DNA of 64,000 nt. Origin: Chitinophaga sp. Ak27 (GTDB lineage: Bacteria > Bacteroidota > Bacteroidia > Chitinophagales > Chitinophagaceae). Where the stretch lies: assembly GCF_012726295.1 (NCBI RefSeq), contig NZ_JABAOB010000006.1, positions 248,001 to 312,000 of the forward strand, given 5' to 3'. Positions within the stretch are counted from its first letter, which is position 1; each line of letters starts with the position of its first letter. This document shows, piece by piece, positions 1 to 8,844 of the stretch. Both the position numbers and the translations under genes were made by a program. The notes under the pieces are model-generated. The model saw only the letters and a list, made by a program, of their open reading frames with translations. It was not told the origin of the DNA and did no database searches.

Positions 1-624
1 TTTAATGATGATGAGCTGAAAGTATTACTGATAGAATCTGACCTTAAAGAATTCAAAGGTAAATGGTCATTGCTGGGAGATATCGTCCGGCCTGATGAGG
101 AGCTGGATGAAGCAGCCTATCGCGTGCTAAAAGAACGTACAGGACTGGATGATGTATACATGGAACAGGTACAAACCTTTGGTGCCATTCACCGCCATCC
201 CGCCGGGAGAGTCATTACCGTAGCCTATTACTCCCTGGTCAACATTGAGCACGTAGAACTAAAGCTGCATAACAATGAACTGCACTGGCATAGCGTAAAA
301 GACCTGCATGAAATGGCATTCGACCATAAACAGATACTGGATACCTGCCATGAGCGGCTCAAACAGCAGGTGCTGGTGCAGCCTATTGGCTTTAACTTAT
401 TACCCCGCAAGTTTTCCCTCCGCGAACTGCAAAACCTTTACGAAGCTATCCTGGATATGGAGCTCGACCGGCGTAATTTCCGGAAGAAGTTCTTGTCGAT
501 GGATTTACTGATGGATCTGAACGAGGAAGAGGAAGATGTGCCTCATCGTCCTGCCAAACTGTATAAGTTTAATTTCGACAAGTACGACCAACGCAAGAAG
601 CGCTACCTGGGTATTGGCTTCTAA
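1..624 (+). CDS. Nudix-fold/winged-helix regulator (NrtR/AraR-like), 5' truncated by window edge
   Basis: The frame is open from base 1, so the true start lies upstream; the visible part is 207 codons. The first ~110 residues look like a Nudix fold with a degenerate Nudix box (G-D-I-V-R-P then REVL-like A-Y-R-V-L-K-E-R-T-G), lacking the full set of catalytic glutamates. The C-terminal part (PIGFNLLPRKFSLRELQNLYEAI onwards, in pieces) is the winged-helix domain typical of NrtR-family repressors. In Bacteroidota this family includes AraR-type sugar-responsive regulators (family knowledge). The regulated genes are probably upstream, outside the window. The substrate cannot be told. Confidence 0.8.
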   Translation, partial: FNDDELKVLLIESDLKEFKGKWSLLGDIVRPDEELDEAAYRVLKERTGLDDVYMEQVQTFGAIHRHPAGRVITVAYYSLVNIEHVELKLHNNELHWHSVKDLHEMAFDHKQILDTCHERLKQQVLVQPIGFNLLPRKFSLRELQNLYEAILDMELDRRNFRKKFLSMDLLMDLNEEEEDVPHRPAKLYKFNFDKYDQRKKRYLGIGF

Positions 625-1035
625 CCCTGTTTCTGGTACTTTTTTAGCACGGGGTTGTTAAATATTTTTTATTTCTGTCAAAATTTATACCGCTAAAATC
701 CTTTTTCAGTAAGGGTTTGGGGTGATGTGTACCTGCATAAAAATTGCACTGTTAATTTTATATCGGCCGTGAAAAAAAAGTTTGTTTTTAACAAAATTTT
801 AAGTAAGATTGTGTAAGATGTACACATCCTATAAAACGACTTAATATCAGTATATCACCAGGATCTAAGACGAGTTCGCTCTAAATTTTTTTTTTTGTTT
901 TTTGCCGTATGTAGAAAAATTCCATTTAATAAGTTTGAAAGACTACAAAATCATTTGATCAATAGTTTGATTTTATAGTTCCACGTTATGAAACATAAGA
1001 CTGCTAAGCATTAATGCCTTGTGTCTTAACTTTAC

Positions 1036-1076
1036 ACTTTCCCTTGTACAGGCTTTGTACAGGGGAAAGTTGTTTT
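1036..1076 (+). terminator. Strong rho-independent terminator-like hairpin
   Basis: A 15-bp stem (1036-1050 with 1056-1070, one G-U pair) closes a 5-base loop GGCTT and is followed by TGTTTT. It would end a short transcript starting near 944. Confidence 0.75.
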
Positions 1077-1172
1077 AGGGAAATACTAACTCATTTTGGT
1101 ATCAGTTAAAAATTTTGCAACAAGATGAGGTAGGTGTTCAATCTATTCTAATTCTGATAAAACCCGCGCCAT

Positions 1173-1194
1173 ACCGGCAGTTCAGCCGGTTTTT
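1173..1194 (+). terminator. Second terminator-like hairpin before icmF
   Basis: The stem ACCGGC/GCCGGT has a 6-base loop and is followed by TTTT. It lies about 100 bases after the first terminator and 106 bases before the icmF start. Confidence 0.6.
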
Positions 1195-1250
1195 CCGTAA
1201 CTTGCATGTCTCACGCAAAGCAACAGCGGTGCAGCGATGCAAAGCACTTA

Positions 1251-1276
1251 TGCTCCTTTGCTCCATTGCTCCTTTG
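1251..1276 (+). repeat. Three tandem octamers TGCTCCTT/TGCTCCAT/TGCTCCTT
   Basis: TGCTCC recurs at 1251, 1259 and 1267 (period 8). The repeats sit inside a possible long stem in which ACGCAAAG (1213-1220) pairs with CTTTGCGT (1272-1279), 21 bases before the icmF start codon. GCAAAGCA is also repeated on the 5' side. The role is unknown; it could be a structured leader. Confidence 0.5.
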
Positions 1277-1299
1277 CGTAACAAAAACCGGTTATTGAT

Positions 1300-4200
1300 A
1301 TGTCTTATACACCACAAAATAAGGTGCGCATTGTAACAGCGGCCGCTTTATTCGACGGCCATGATGCCGCCATTAACATTATGCGGCGCATCATGCAGGC
1401 AAAGGGCGCCGAGGTTATTCACCTCGGGCACAACCGCTCTGCTGCGGAAATTGTTGACTGTGCCATACAGGAAGATGCACAGGGCATAGCCGTGACTTCC
1501 TACCAGGGTGGTCATGTGGAGTTTTTCAAGTATATGTATGACCTGCTCCAGCAAAAAGGTTGCGGACATATAAAGATATTTGGCGGTGGCGGAGGAACCA
1601 TTCTCCCTGTAGAAATAGAAGAGCTGCATGCCTATGGTATTGCGCGCCTTTACTCACCTGATGATGGTAGACAAATGGGCCTGGAAGGCATGATTGAAGA
1701 CCTAATCCGCCAATGTGATATAACCATTAAGCCTTTGCCTGCCGGCAGCAACGTGGAAGACATCCCGCAGCTCCGGAAAGATAAAAACCCGAAAATTATT
1801 GCCCGTGCTATCAGCCTGGCAGAAAACGATATCCCGGTAGCACTGCTCAGCGGACAAAAAGCCCGCACTGCGGTAACCATAGATGAAGCAGCCGGTGCGC
1901 GGATCACATCTACCGCAGGGGAACCCGAAAGATCACCGGTACTGGGTATCACCGGCACCGGAGGTGCTGGTAAAAGTAGCGTAACAGATGAATTGGTACG
2001 CCGTTTCCTGAATCATACCACCGATAAAACCGTTGCCGTTATTTCGGTAGATCCCTCTAAAAAGAAAACAGGGGGCGCCTTGTTGGGCGACCGTATCCGG
2101 ATGAACTCCATCCATCACCCGCGTGCCTATATGCGCTCTCTTGCTACCCGCGAAAGCGATAAGGCCATCAGCGAACATATACAGGAAGCCATCGATATCT
2201 GTAAGCTGGCTGCCTACGATTTTATCATCCTCGAAACATCGGGCATTGGCCAGAGCGATACCGCTATCACCGACTACTGCGATGTGTCCCTGTACGTGAT
2301 GACACCGGAATATGGCGCCGCTTCCCAGCTGGAGAAAATCAACATGCTCGACTATGCTGATGTGATTGCCATCAATAAATTTGATAAAGCCGGCGCACTC
2401 GATGCATTGCACGATGTACGCAAGCAATATAAACGCAACCATAACCTTTGGAATGCGAAAGAAGAAGAACTGCCGGTAGTAGGCTCTATTGCCTCCCAGT
2501 TCAACGATGCCGGGATCAACCTGCTCTATGAAAAGGTAATGGAGAAGGTAACGGAGAAAGCCGGTATCAGCTTCGGTCCTATGCCACATGAAAGCATTAA
2601 ATCTACTGCCACTAAATCGCAGATCATACCGCCAGCCCGCGTGCGCTACCTGGCTGAGATAGCAGAAGCTATCGTCGACTATGGCAACTGGGTAAACGAA
2701 CAATGCAAACTGGCTACCCAATTGTACCAGGTAGCCGGCGTGGCAGCCCTGCAAGCTTCACAGTCCGCTGCGCTGGCTGATATCAAAGCACACCTGGAAA
2801 AGGCCCTGCACCCGGAATGTAAAAAACTGGTAGAAGAATGGCCCGCTCTGGTGAAAAAATACACCGCCGATTTTTACGAATTCCAGGTAAGGGATAAAGT
2901 GATCAAGCTTCCACTGTATTCCGAAAGCCTGAGCCACAGCAGGATTCCCAAGGTGAGCCTGCCCAAATACAACGACTGGGGCGATATTCTTCGCTGGCAG
3001 CTCACAGAAAACCTGCCCGGAGAATTCCCTTATGCCGCCGGTGTATTCCCGCTGAAAAGGGAAGGCGAAGATCCTACCCGTATGTTTGCCGGTGAAGGCG
3101 GCCCGGAAAGAACGAATAAACGTTTTCACTACGTATCGCTCGACCAGCCAGCAAAGCGCCTGTCTACCGCTTTCGACAGCGTTACACTGTACGGGGAAGA
3201 TCCTGCGGTAAGACCCGATATCTACGGTAAAGTGGGTAACTCCGGCGTAAGCATCGCCACCGTGGATGATGCTAAAAAACTATACAGTGGTTTTGATCTC
3301 TGTGATCCCAAAACCTCGGTATCCATGACCATCAATGGCCCTGCGCCTATACTGCTGGCGTTTTTCATGAATGCCGCCATTGATCAGCAATGCGAGAAAT
3401 ATATCAGGGAACAGGGACTTACCGAAAAAGTAAAATCCCTGATAGCCCAAAAGTTCAAAGACCATCCGTTGCCACATTACAACGGGGATCTGCCCGCCGG
3501 CAATGATGGCCTTGGCCTGCAGCTACTAGGTATTTCGGGAGAAGAAGTATTGGACCGTGAAGTATATGAGAAAATTAAAGCCCATGCCCTCAGTACGGTA
3601 CGTGGTACTGTACAGGCAGATATCCTGAAAGAAGACCAGGCGCAGAATACCTGTATCTTCTCCACCGAATTTGCGTTGAAGCTGATGGGCGATGTGCAGG
3701 AATATTTCATCACCCAGAAAGTACGCAACTTCTACTCAGTAAGTATTTCGGGTTATCATATTGCAGAAGCAGGCGCCAATCCCATTACCCAGCTTGCATT
3801 TACACTGGCCAATGGATTTACCTATGTAGAATACTACCTGAGCAGGGGCATGAACATCGATGACTTTGCACCTAACCTGTCGTTCTTCTTCAGCAACGGT
3901 ATGGACCCTGAGTATGCGGTGATAGGTCGTGTTGCCCGCCGCATCTGGGCCAAAGCCATTAAGTATAAATACAAAGGCAACGACCGCTCCCAGAAATTGA
4001 AATATCATATCCAGACTTCCGGCCGCAGTTTACACGCGCAAGAAATCGATTTTAACGATATCCGTACTACACTACAGGCATTGTACGCCATTTACGATAA
4101 CTGTAATTCGCTGCATACCAACGCGTACGATGAGGCCATCACTACTCCTACAGAAGAGAGCGTGAGAAGGGCAATGGCTATTCAGCTGATCATCAACCGG

Positions 4201-4701
4201 GAATTGGGTACTGCTAAAAATGAAAACCCCGTGCAAGGTTCCTTCTTCATTGAAGAACTGACCGACCTGGTGGAAGAAGCCGTACTGGCGGAATTTAACC
4301 GTATTACCGAACGTGGTGGCGTTTTGGGCGCCATGGAAAGGATGTACCAGCGAAATAAAATACAGGAAGAAAGCCTGTACTACGAGTCGCTGAAACATAC
4401 CGGTGAGTTCCCTATAGTAGGCGTAAATACCTTCCTGAATAAAAATGGCTCGCCTACCATCATCCCGGCAGAAGTAATCCGCTCTACCACCGAAGAAAAA
4501 GAATTTCAGATCCACACCCTGGAAGCCTTCCAGCGCAGGCATGAGCACAAAAGCGAAGCAGCCCTGAAGCATTTGCAACAGGTAGCCGTAAACAATGGGA
4601 ACCTCTTCGCCGAATTAATGGAAACAGTGAAGCACTGCTCCCTTGGCCAGATTACCCATGCCCTGTATGAAGTTGGAGGGCAGTACAGAAGGAACATGTA
4701 A
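1300..4701 (+). CDS. icmF: Fused isobutyryl-CoA mutase (IcmF), adenosylcobalamin dependent
   Basis: The 1133-residue protein carries all three IcmF parts in one chain: an N-terminal B12-binding domain (1-140) with cobalamin ligand motif D19-G-H21 and the glycine-rich loop GGGGGT near residue 95; a MeaB-like G-protein chaperone domain with P-loop GTGGAGKSS (219-227); and a C-terminal TIM-barrel mutase domain. It interconverts isobutyryl-CoA and n-butyryl-CoA, and some members act on pivalyl- or isovaleryl-CoA (family knowledge). Length matches the family (~1080-1130). ATG at 1300 fits the domain start. It appears monocistronic, with a terminator at 4707. Confidence 0.95.
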   Translation: MSYTPQNKVRIVTAAALFDGHDAAINIMRRIMQAKGAEVIHLGHNRSAAEIVDCAIQEDAQGIAVTSYQGGHVEFFKYMYDLLQQKGCGHIKIFGGGGGTILPVEIEELHAYGIARLYSPDDGRQMGLEGMIEDLIRQCDITIKPLPAGSNVEDIPQLRKDKNPKIIARAISLAENDIPVALLSGQKARTAVTIDEAAGARITSTAGEPERSPVLGITGTGGAGKSSVTDELVRRFLNHTTDKTVAVISVDPSKKKTGGALLGDRIRMNSIHHPRAYMRSLATRESDKAISEHIQEAIDICKLAAYDFIILETSGIGQSDTAITDYCDVSLYVMTPEYGAASQLEKINMLDYADVIAINKFDKAGALDALHDVRKQYKRNHNLWNAKEEELPVVGSIASQFNDAGINLLYEKVMEKVTEKAGISFGPMPHESIKSTATKSQIIPPARVRYLAEIAEAIVDYGNWVNEQCKLATQLYQVAGVAALQASQSAALADIKAHLEKALHPECKKLVEEWPALVKKYTADFYEFQVRDKVIKLPLYSESLSHSRIPKVSLPKYNDWGDILRWQLTENLPGEFPYAAGVFPLKREGEDPTRMFAGEGGPERTNKRFHYVSLDQPAKRLSTAFDSVTLYGEDPAVRPDIYGKVGNSGVSIATVDDAKKLYSGFDLCDPKTSVSMTINGPAPILLAFFMNAAIDQQCEKYIREQGLTEKVKSLIAQKFKDHPLPHYNGDLPAGNDGLGLQLLGISGEEVLDREVYEKIKAHALSTVRGTVQADILKEDQAQNTCIFSTEFALKLMGDVQEYFITQKVRNFYSVSISGYHIAEAGANPITQLAFTLANGFTYVEYYLSRGMNIDDFAPNLSFFFSNGMDPEYAVIGRVARRIWAKAIKYKYKGNDRSQKLKYHIQTSGRSLHAQEIDFNDIRTTLQALYAIYDNCNSLHTNAYDEAITTPTEESVRRAMAIQLIINRELGTAKNENPVQGSFFIEELTDLVEEAVLAEFNRITERGGVLGAMERMYQRNKIQEESLYYESLKHTGEFPIVGVNTFLNKNGSPTIIPAEVIRSTTEEKEFQIHTLEAFQRRHEHKSEAALKHLQQVAVNNGNLFAELMETVKHCSLGQITHALYEVGGQYRRNM

Positions 4702-4706
4702 TAGAG

Positions 4707-4728
4707 AGCTGAAGGCTTTCAGCTTTTT
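4707..4728 (+). terminator. Rho-independent terminator of icmF
   Basis: The stem AGCTGAA/TTCAGCT has a 4-base loop and is followed by a T5 run, 6 bases after the icmF stop. Confidence 0.8.
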
Positions 4729-4820
4729 GCTTTATATTATCTTAGTATTACTTTTTGGTAAGACAGGACGACGACCCGGCTGTTCATTTTATTTTTACCG
4801 CTTCACTTATTGAAATCGCT

Positions 4821-7250
4821 ATGAAAAAATTATGTTGGGGCGTGCTATTGCTGGCCGCCTTGCAGGTAAACGGGCAATCAACTGACACAGTAGCAAAGCG
4901 TGTAGTACTGCCTAATGGCTGGTCTTTATCCCCGGTAGGGCACTCATTGCCATTGGGCGATTTGCCCCTGAATATGGTGGTATCGCCTTCCGGGAAATAT
5001 GTAGCTGTTACCAATAATGGGCAAAGTAAGCAAACCATCCAGCTGCTCGACGCGAAAAATGAAGGGCAACTGGATGAAGTAACCATCCCCAAAGCCTGGT
5101 TAGGACTGGCTTTCAGTAAAGATGAGCAAAAACTGTATGCCTCCGGCGCCAACGATAACGTGATCTGGCAATATTCCATTAATAATAATCATTTGCAGGT
5201 AACAGACAGTATCCGGTTGGGTTTGAGCTGGCCAAAGGAAAAAATATGCCCCACCGGAATGGTAGCCGATTACTCACGTAACCGGCTATACGTAGTTACG
5301 AAAGAAGATAATAGCTTGTATATTATCGATCTGCAAACGAATAAGGTAAATTCCCGTATTCCATTACCCGCAGAAGCTTACACGGTAGTACTATCTAAGG
5401 ATAAAAGCCGGTTATATATTTCCCTGTGGGGTAAAGATGAAGTGGCCGTATTTGATCTGAAGGCCGAAAAACTCCAGCACTCTATTGCTGTAGGGAGTCA
5501 TCCTAATGAAATGATACTGTCCGGCAATGGGAAATACCTCTATGTGGCCAATGCCAACGATAATGCAGTATCGGTGATCCGCACGGCGGATCAGAAGGTG
5601 ATAGAAACCCTGCAAACAGCACTTTATCCGGATGCTCCCGCCGGCTCCACTACAAATGGCCTGGCGTTATCTGCCAACAACCAACAACTGTACATTGCCA
5701 ATGCCGACAACAACTGCCTGGCTGTTTTTGATGTATCCAATCCTTGTAAAAGCCGTTCCAAAGGCTTTATTCCAGTGGGCTGGTATCCCACCTGCGTGCG
5801 GATGATAGGACGCAAGTTATGGGTAGCGAACGGTAAAGGATTTACGTCGATGGCCAATCCCGATGGACCTAATCCTGTAAGCAAAAAAGATGAGAGTGGC
5901 TCACATCAGGGCAATACCCGGAAAGACAGGCCTGTACAGTATATTGGCGGGTTGTTTAAAGGTACCCTGTCTGTTTTTAATGCACCGGATGATGCCCTGC
6001 TGGCCCGTTGGTCGCGGCTGGTGTATGAAAACACTCCTTACAACAAAGACAAAGAACGCACGGCCGCCGGAGAAACGGGCAATCCTGTTCCCAGGGAAGC
6101 AGGACAAAGTTCTCCTATTAAATATGTTTTCTACATCATTAAAGAAAACCGTACTTACGACCAGGTACTGGGCGATATAGCAGCAGGAAATGGTGATAGC
6201 AGCCTGTGTATTTTCCCCGACAGGATTACCCCTAATCAGCATAGCCTGGTAAAGAATTTTGTATTGTTAGATAATTTTTATGTAGATGCGGAAGTAAGCG
6301 CCGATGGCCATAACTGGAGCACAGCCGCCTATGCTACAGACTATGTGGAAAAGACCTGGCCCACCAGCTATGGTGGCCGTGGTGGTACCTATGACTATGA
6401 AGGTAGCCGGAAAATAGCGTATCCCAAAAAAGGATTTATCTGGGACTACTGTAATCGTGCGGGTATCAGCTACCGTACTTATGGAGAATTTGCAGGGAAG
6501 GGAAAGGCGTCGCTAAAATCATTGGAAAATAACTTCTGTACTGATTATCCTTCTTTCGACCTGGGTGTCCAGGATATAGCCCGCCAGCAAATATGGCAAC
6601 GTGATTTTGATTCCCTGCTGGCTATCGACGCGGTGCCTCGCTTTAATAGTATCCGTCTGGGCAATGACCATACCAGCGGTATGAGGAAGGGGGCCTATTC
6701 TCCTTATGCTGCCGTGGCAGACAACGATCTGGCGGTAGGGCAGCTGGTGGACTACATCTCCCATAGTAAGATATGGAAGGAAAGCGCCATTTTTATCCTG
6801 GAAGATGACGCCCAAAATGGTCCTGATCATATCGATGCACATCGCTCTACGGCCTATGTTATCAGTCCCTATATAAAAAGAAAGTCAGTAAACCATAATA
6901 TGTACTCCACTTCCGGTATGTTGCGCACTATGGAGCTGATCCTGGGTTTACCTCCTATGAGCCAGTACGACGCGGCAGCCACTCCTATGTGGGAGCTGTT
7001 TACCGCCACACCGGACCTGACGCCTTATACAGTATTGCCAGCCCAGGTAGATATTCATGAAAGAAATATGGCCTGGAATGAAAGCGCCCGCCGTTCTGCT
7101 AATTTTGACCTGGCGCATGAAGACCGGGTACCGGACCTGGAATTGAATGAAGTGGTGTGGAAGGCCGTCCATGGCGAACATGCGGTAATGCCGGCGCCCC
7201 GGAGAAGCGCTTTTGTGAAGTTACAGGCTGCCGAAGAAGAGGACGATTGA
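4821..7250 (+). CDS. Secreted YncE-like beta-propeller / phosphoesterase (AcpA/PLC-type) protein
   Basis: I start it at ATG 4821 because this gives a clean signal peptide (MKKLCWGVLLLAALQVNG); an upstream in-frame start would add 22 unlikely residues. Residues ~30-380 are YVTN/YncE-type beta-propeller repeats (VAVTNNG, LYVANANDN, LYIANADNN). The C-terminal half is a phosphoesterase/alkaline-phosphatase-like domain with ENRTYDQVLGD, D-G-H-N-W, GNDHTSG and the metal-site segment EDDAQNGPDHIDAHRS. Such proteins are periplasmic or extracellular phosphatases or phospholipase-C-like enzymes (family knowledge). The substrate is unknown. The next gene is a mannosidase, 64 bases on. Confidence 0.85.
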   Translation: MKKLCWGVLLLAALQVNGQSTDTVAKRVVLPNGWSLSPVGHSLPLGDLPLNMVVSPSGKYVAVTNNGQSKQTIQLLDAKNEGQLDEVTIPKAWLGLAFSKDEQKLYASGANDNVIWQYSINNNHLQVTDSIRLGLSWPKEKICPTGMVADYSRNRLYVVTKEDNSLYIIDLQTNKVNSRIPLPAEAYTVVLSKDKSRLYISLWGKDEVAVFDLKAEKLQHSIAVGSHPNEMILSGNGKYLYVANANDNAVSVIRTADQKVIETLQTALYPDAPAGSTTNGLALSANNQQLYIANADNNCLAVFDVSNPCKSRSKGFIPVGWYPTCVRMIGRKLWVANGKGFTSMANPDGPNPVSKKDESGSHQGNTRKDRPVQYIGGLFKGTLSVFNAPDDALLARWSRLVYENTPYNKDKERTAAGETGNPVPREAGQSSPIKYVFYIIKENRTYDQVLGDIAAGNGDSSLCIFPDRITPNQHSLVKNFVLLDNFYVDAEVSADGHNWSTAAYATDYVEKTWPTSYGGRGGTYDYEGSRKIAYPKKGFIWDYCNRAGISYRTYGEFAGKGKASLKSLENNFCTDYPSFDLGVQDIARQQIWQRDFDSLLAIDAVPRFNSIRLGNDHTSGMRKGAYSPYAAVADNDLAVGQLVDYISHSKIWKESAIFILEDDAQNGPDHIDAHRSTAYVISPYIKRKSVNHNMYSTSGMLRTMELILGLPPMSQYDAAATPMWELFTATPDLTPYTVLPAQVDIHERNMAWNESARRSANFDLAHEDRVPDLELNEVVWKAVHGEHAVMPAPRRSAFVKLQAAEEEDD

Positions 7251-7314
7251 TAAATCGATTAAGCAAATCCGGGAAACTTTTCTATTTTAGGGCTTCCTAA
7301 ATTCAAAAAACGTT

Positions 7315-8745
7315 ATGGTTGCAAGGAGAGATTTTCTTAAAAACAGTGCACTTGTAGCAGGCGCTGTTGGGCTGGGACTGCCCAAAACAGTATTTGGATG
7401 GGCAGGGTATACTTCCCAGCGCCCACCACTGGCAAAGCGGAAATTCACCAGCGAAGCCGTAGAAAAGACCATCGTGAAGGTGAAATCTCAGATTGCAGAT
7501 ACAAAATTGGGATGGTTATTTGAAAACTGCTTTCCTAATACGCTCGATACCACGGTGAGCTTTAAAATGGACAATGGTAAGCCGGATACCTTCGTGATCA
7601 CCGGTGATATCAATGCTATGTGGCTGCGTGATTCCTCAGCCCAGGTTTGGCCTTACCTGCCATTGGTGAAGGAAGACACGAAGTTGAAAGATATGGTGGT
7701 GGGGGTCATTAACCGGCAGACTAAATGCATCCTCATTGATCCATATGCCAACGCTTTCAATGAAGGGCCTACCGGCAGCGAATGGGAGAAAGACCTTACG
7801 CAGATGAAGCCAGAGCTGCATGAGCGGAAATGGGAGATCGATTCCCTGTGTTACCCGGTACGGTTGTCTTATAACTACTGGAAGATCAGTGGCGACAATA
7901 CTCCATTCGATGCTAAATACAAGCAGGCAGCGCAGCTGATCGTGAAAACGTTCAAGGAACAACAGCGTAAAGAAGGAAAGGGGCCTTACAAATTCCAGCG
8001 GGTATCGGCGGTACAATCAGATACGGTGGCCAATGGCGGATGGGGTAACCCCATTTCCCCGGTGGGACTGATCGTGTCTATTTTCCGCCCATCGGACGAT
8101 GCTACCGTATTCCCATTCCTGATTCCGTCCAACATGTTTGCCGTAGTATCCCTGCGCCAACTGGCCGAAATCAGTGAAAGTATCTATAAAGACAATGCCT
8201 TTGCAGCAGAGTGTACGGCGCTGGCCGACGAAGTAGACCGTGCCATCAAGGCCCACGCTATCGTGGAACACCCTAAATTGGGCATGATGTACGGTTTTGA
8301 AGTAGATGGCTTCGGTAACCGTTTGTTCCTCGATGATACCAACGTTCCAAGCCTGCTGTCGATCCCTTACCTGGGCTATACCGGCGTAGATGATCCGCTG
8401 TACCAGGCTTCCCGTCACTTTGTATGGAGTAATTTCCAGCCCTGGTTTTACCGCGGTAAATATGGTGATGGGGTAGGTAGTCCTCATACCGGCGATGGTT
8501 ATATCTGGCCAATGAGCATTATTATTAAAGCGCTGACCAGTCATGATAAAGAAGAGATAGCCGCCTGCATTAAGACCCTGCGTAATACCGACGGTGACAC
8601 TGGTTTTATTCACGAATCTTATCAAAAGGACGATCCAACTAAATATACCCGTCCATGGTTTGCCTGGGTAAATACTTTATTTGGTGAACTTATATTGAAA
8701 GTGAGCCAGGAATACCCTGACTTACTGAAAAGACAGTATGCTTAA
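7315..8745 (+). CDS. Glycoside hydrolase family 125 exo-alpha-1,6-mannosidase, Tat-exported
   Basis: The 476-residue protein starts with a twin-arginine signal (ARRDFLKNSALVAGAVGLG). The body matches GH125: DTKLGWLFENCFPNTLDTTV, GDINAMWLRDSSAQVWPY, ERKWEIDSLCYPVRL and HTGDGYIWPMSI. Family members remove alpha-1,6-linked mannose from N-glycans or mannans (family knowledge). Length fits the family. It lies between the phosphoesterase and a terminator, possibly forming a two-gene unit. No SusC/SusD pair sits next to it, so a complete glycan-utilisation locus is not shown here. Confidence 0.92.
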   Translation: MVARRDFLKNSALVAGAVGLGLPKTVFGWAGYTSQRPPLAKRKFTSEAVEKTIVKVKSQIADTKLGWLFENCFPNTLDTTVSFKMDNGKPDTFVITGDINAMWLRDSSAQVWPYLPLVKEDTKLKDMVVGVINRQTKCILIDPYANAFNEGPTGSEWEKDLTQMKPELHERKWEIDSLCYPVRLSYNYWKISGDNTPFDAKYKQAAQLIVKTFKEQQRKEGKGPYKFQRVSAVQSDTVANGGWGNPISPVGLIVSIFRPSDDATVFPFLIPSNMFAVVSLRQLAEISESIYKDNAFAAECTALADEVDRAIKAHAIVEHPKLGMMYGFEVDGFGNRLFLDDTNVPSLLSIPYLGYTGVDDPLYQASRHFVWSNFQPWFYRGKYGDGVGSPHTGDGYIWPMSIIIKALTSHDKEEIAACIKTLRNTDGDTGFIHESYQKDDPTKYTRPWFAWVNTLFGELILKVSQEYPDLLKRQYA

Positions 8746-8768
8746 ATAATCCAGGTCAACTGAAACCA

Positions 8769-8826
8769 GGGATTTTGTGGTTTATGTTCAATAAATTGTG
8801 AACGTAAACTTCAAAATCCCTTTTTT
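8769..8826 (+). terminator. Long terminator hairpin after the GH125 gene
   Basis: Outer stem GGGATTTTG/CAAAATCCC (8769-8777 with 8812-8820) and an inner stem near GTTTAnGTTCA/TGAACnTAAAC are followed by T6. Confidence 0.85.
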
Positions 8827-8844
8827 ATTAGTAATACTATATCG

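Larger units (their letters stand above)
625..1299. other. Intergenic region before icmF with two tandem terminators
   Basis: This 675-base gap has no convincing long ORF. It contains a T-rich stretch (883-903), a possible -7 box TAAGTTTG at 930-937, an 8-codon ORF at 988-1014, a hairpin pairing TAAGAC (994-999) with GTCTTA, then two terminator-like hairpins (1036-1076 and 1173-1194), and a TGCTCC octamer repeat just before icmF. It looks like one or two short transcripts ending before the icmF promoter or leader. I recognise no known riboswitch; the cobalamin-riboswitch core is not visible. Confidence 0.5.

Noticed and set aside
1200..1299. Cobalamin riboswitch before the B12-dependent icmF
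   Set aside because: The leader is too short and the conserved B12-box core is not present.
1115..1336. 73-residue ORF before icmF
   Set aside because: Needs a TTG start, crosses a terminator hairpin and overlaps the icmF start.
1933..2754. 273-residue minus-strand ORF inside icmF
   Set aside because: It lies antisense to a certain conserved gene, has no recognisable motif and no start context; a coding shadow.
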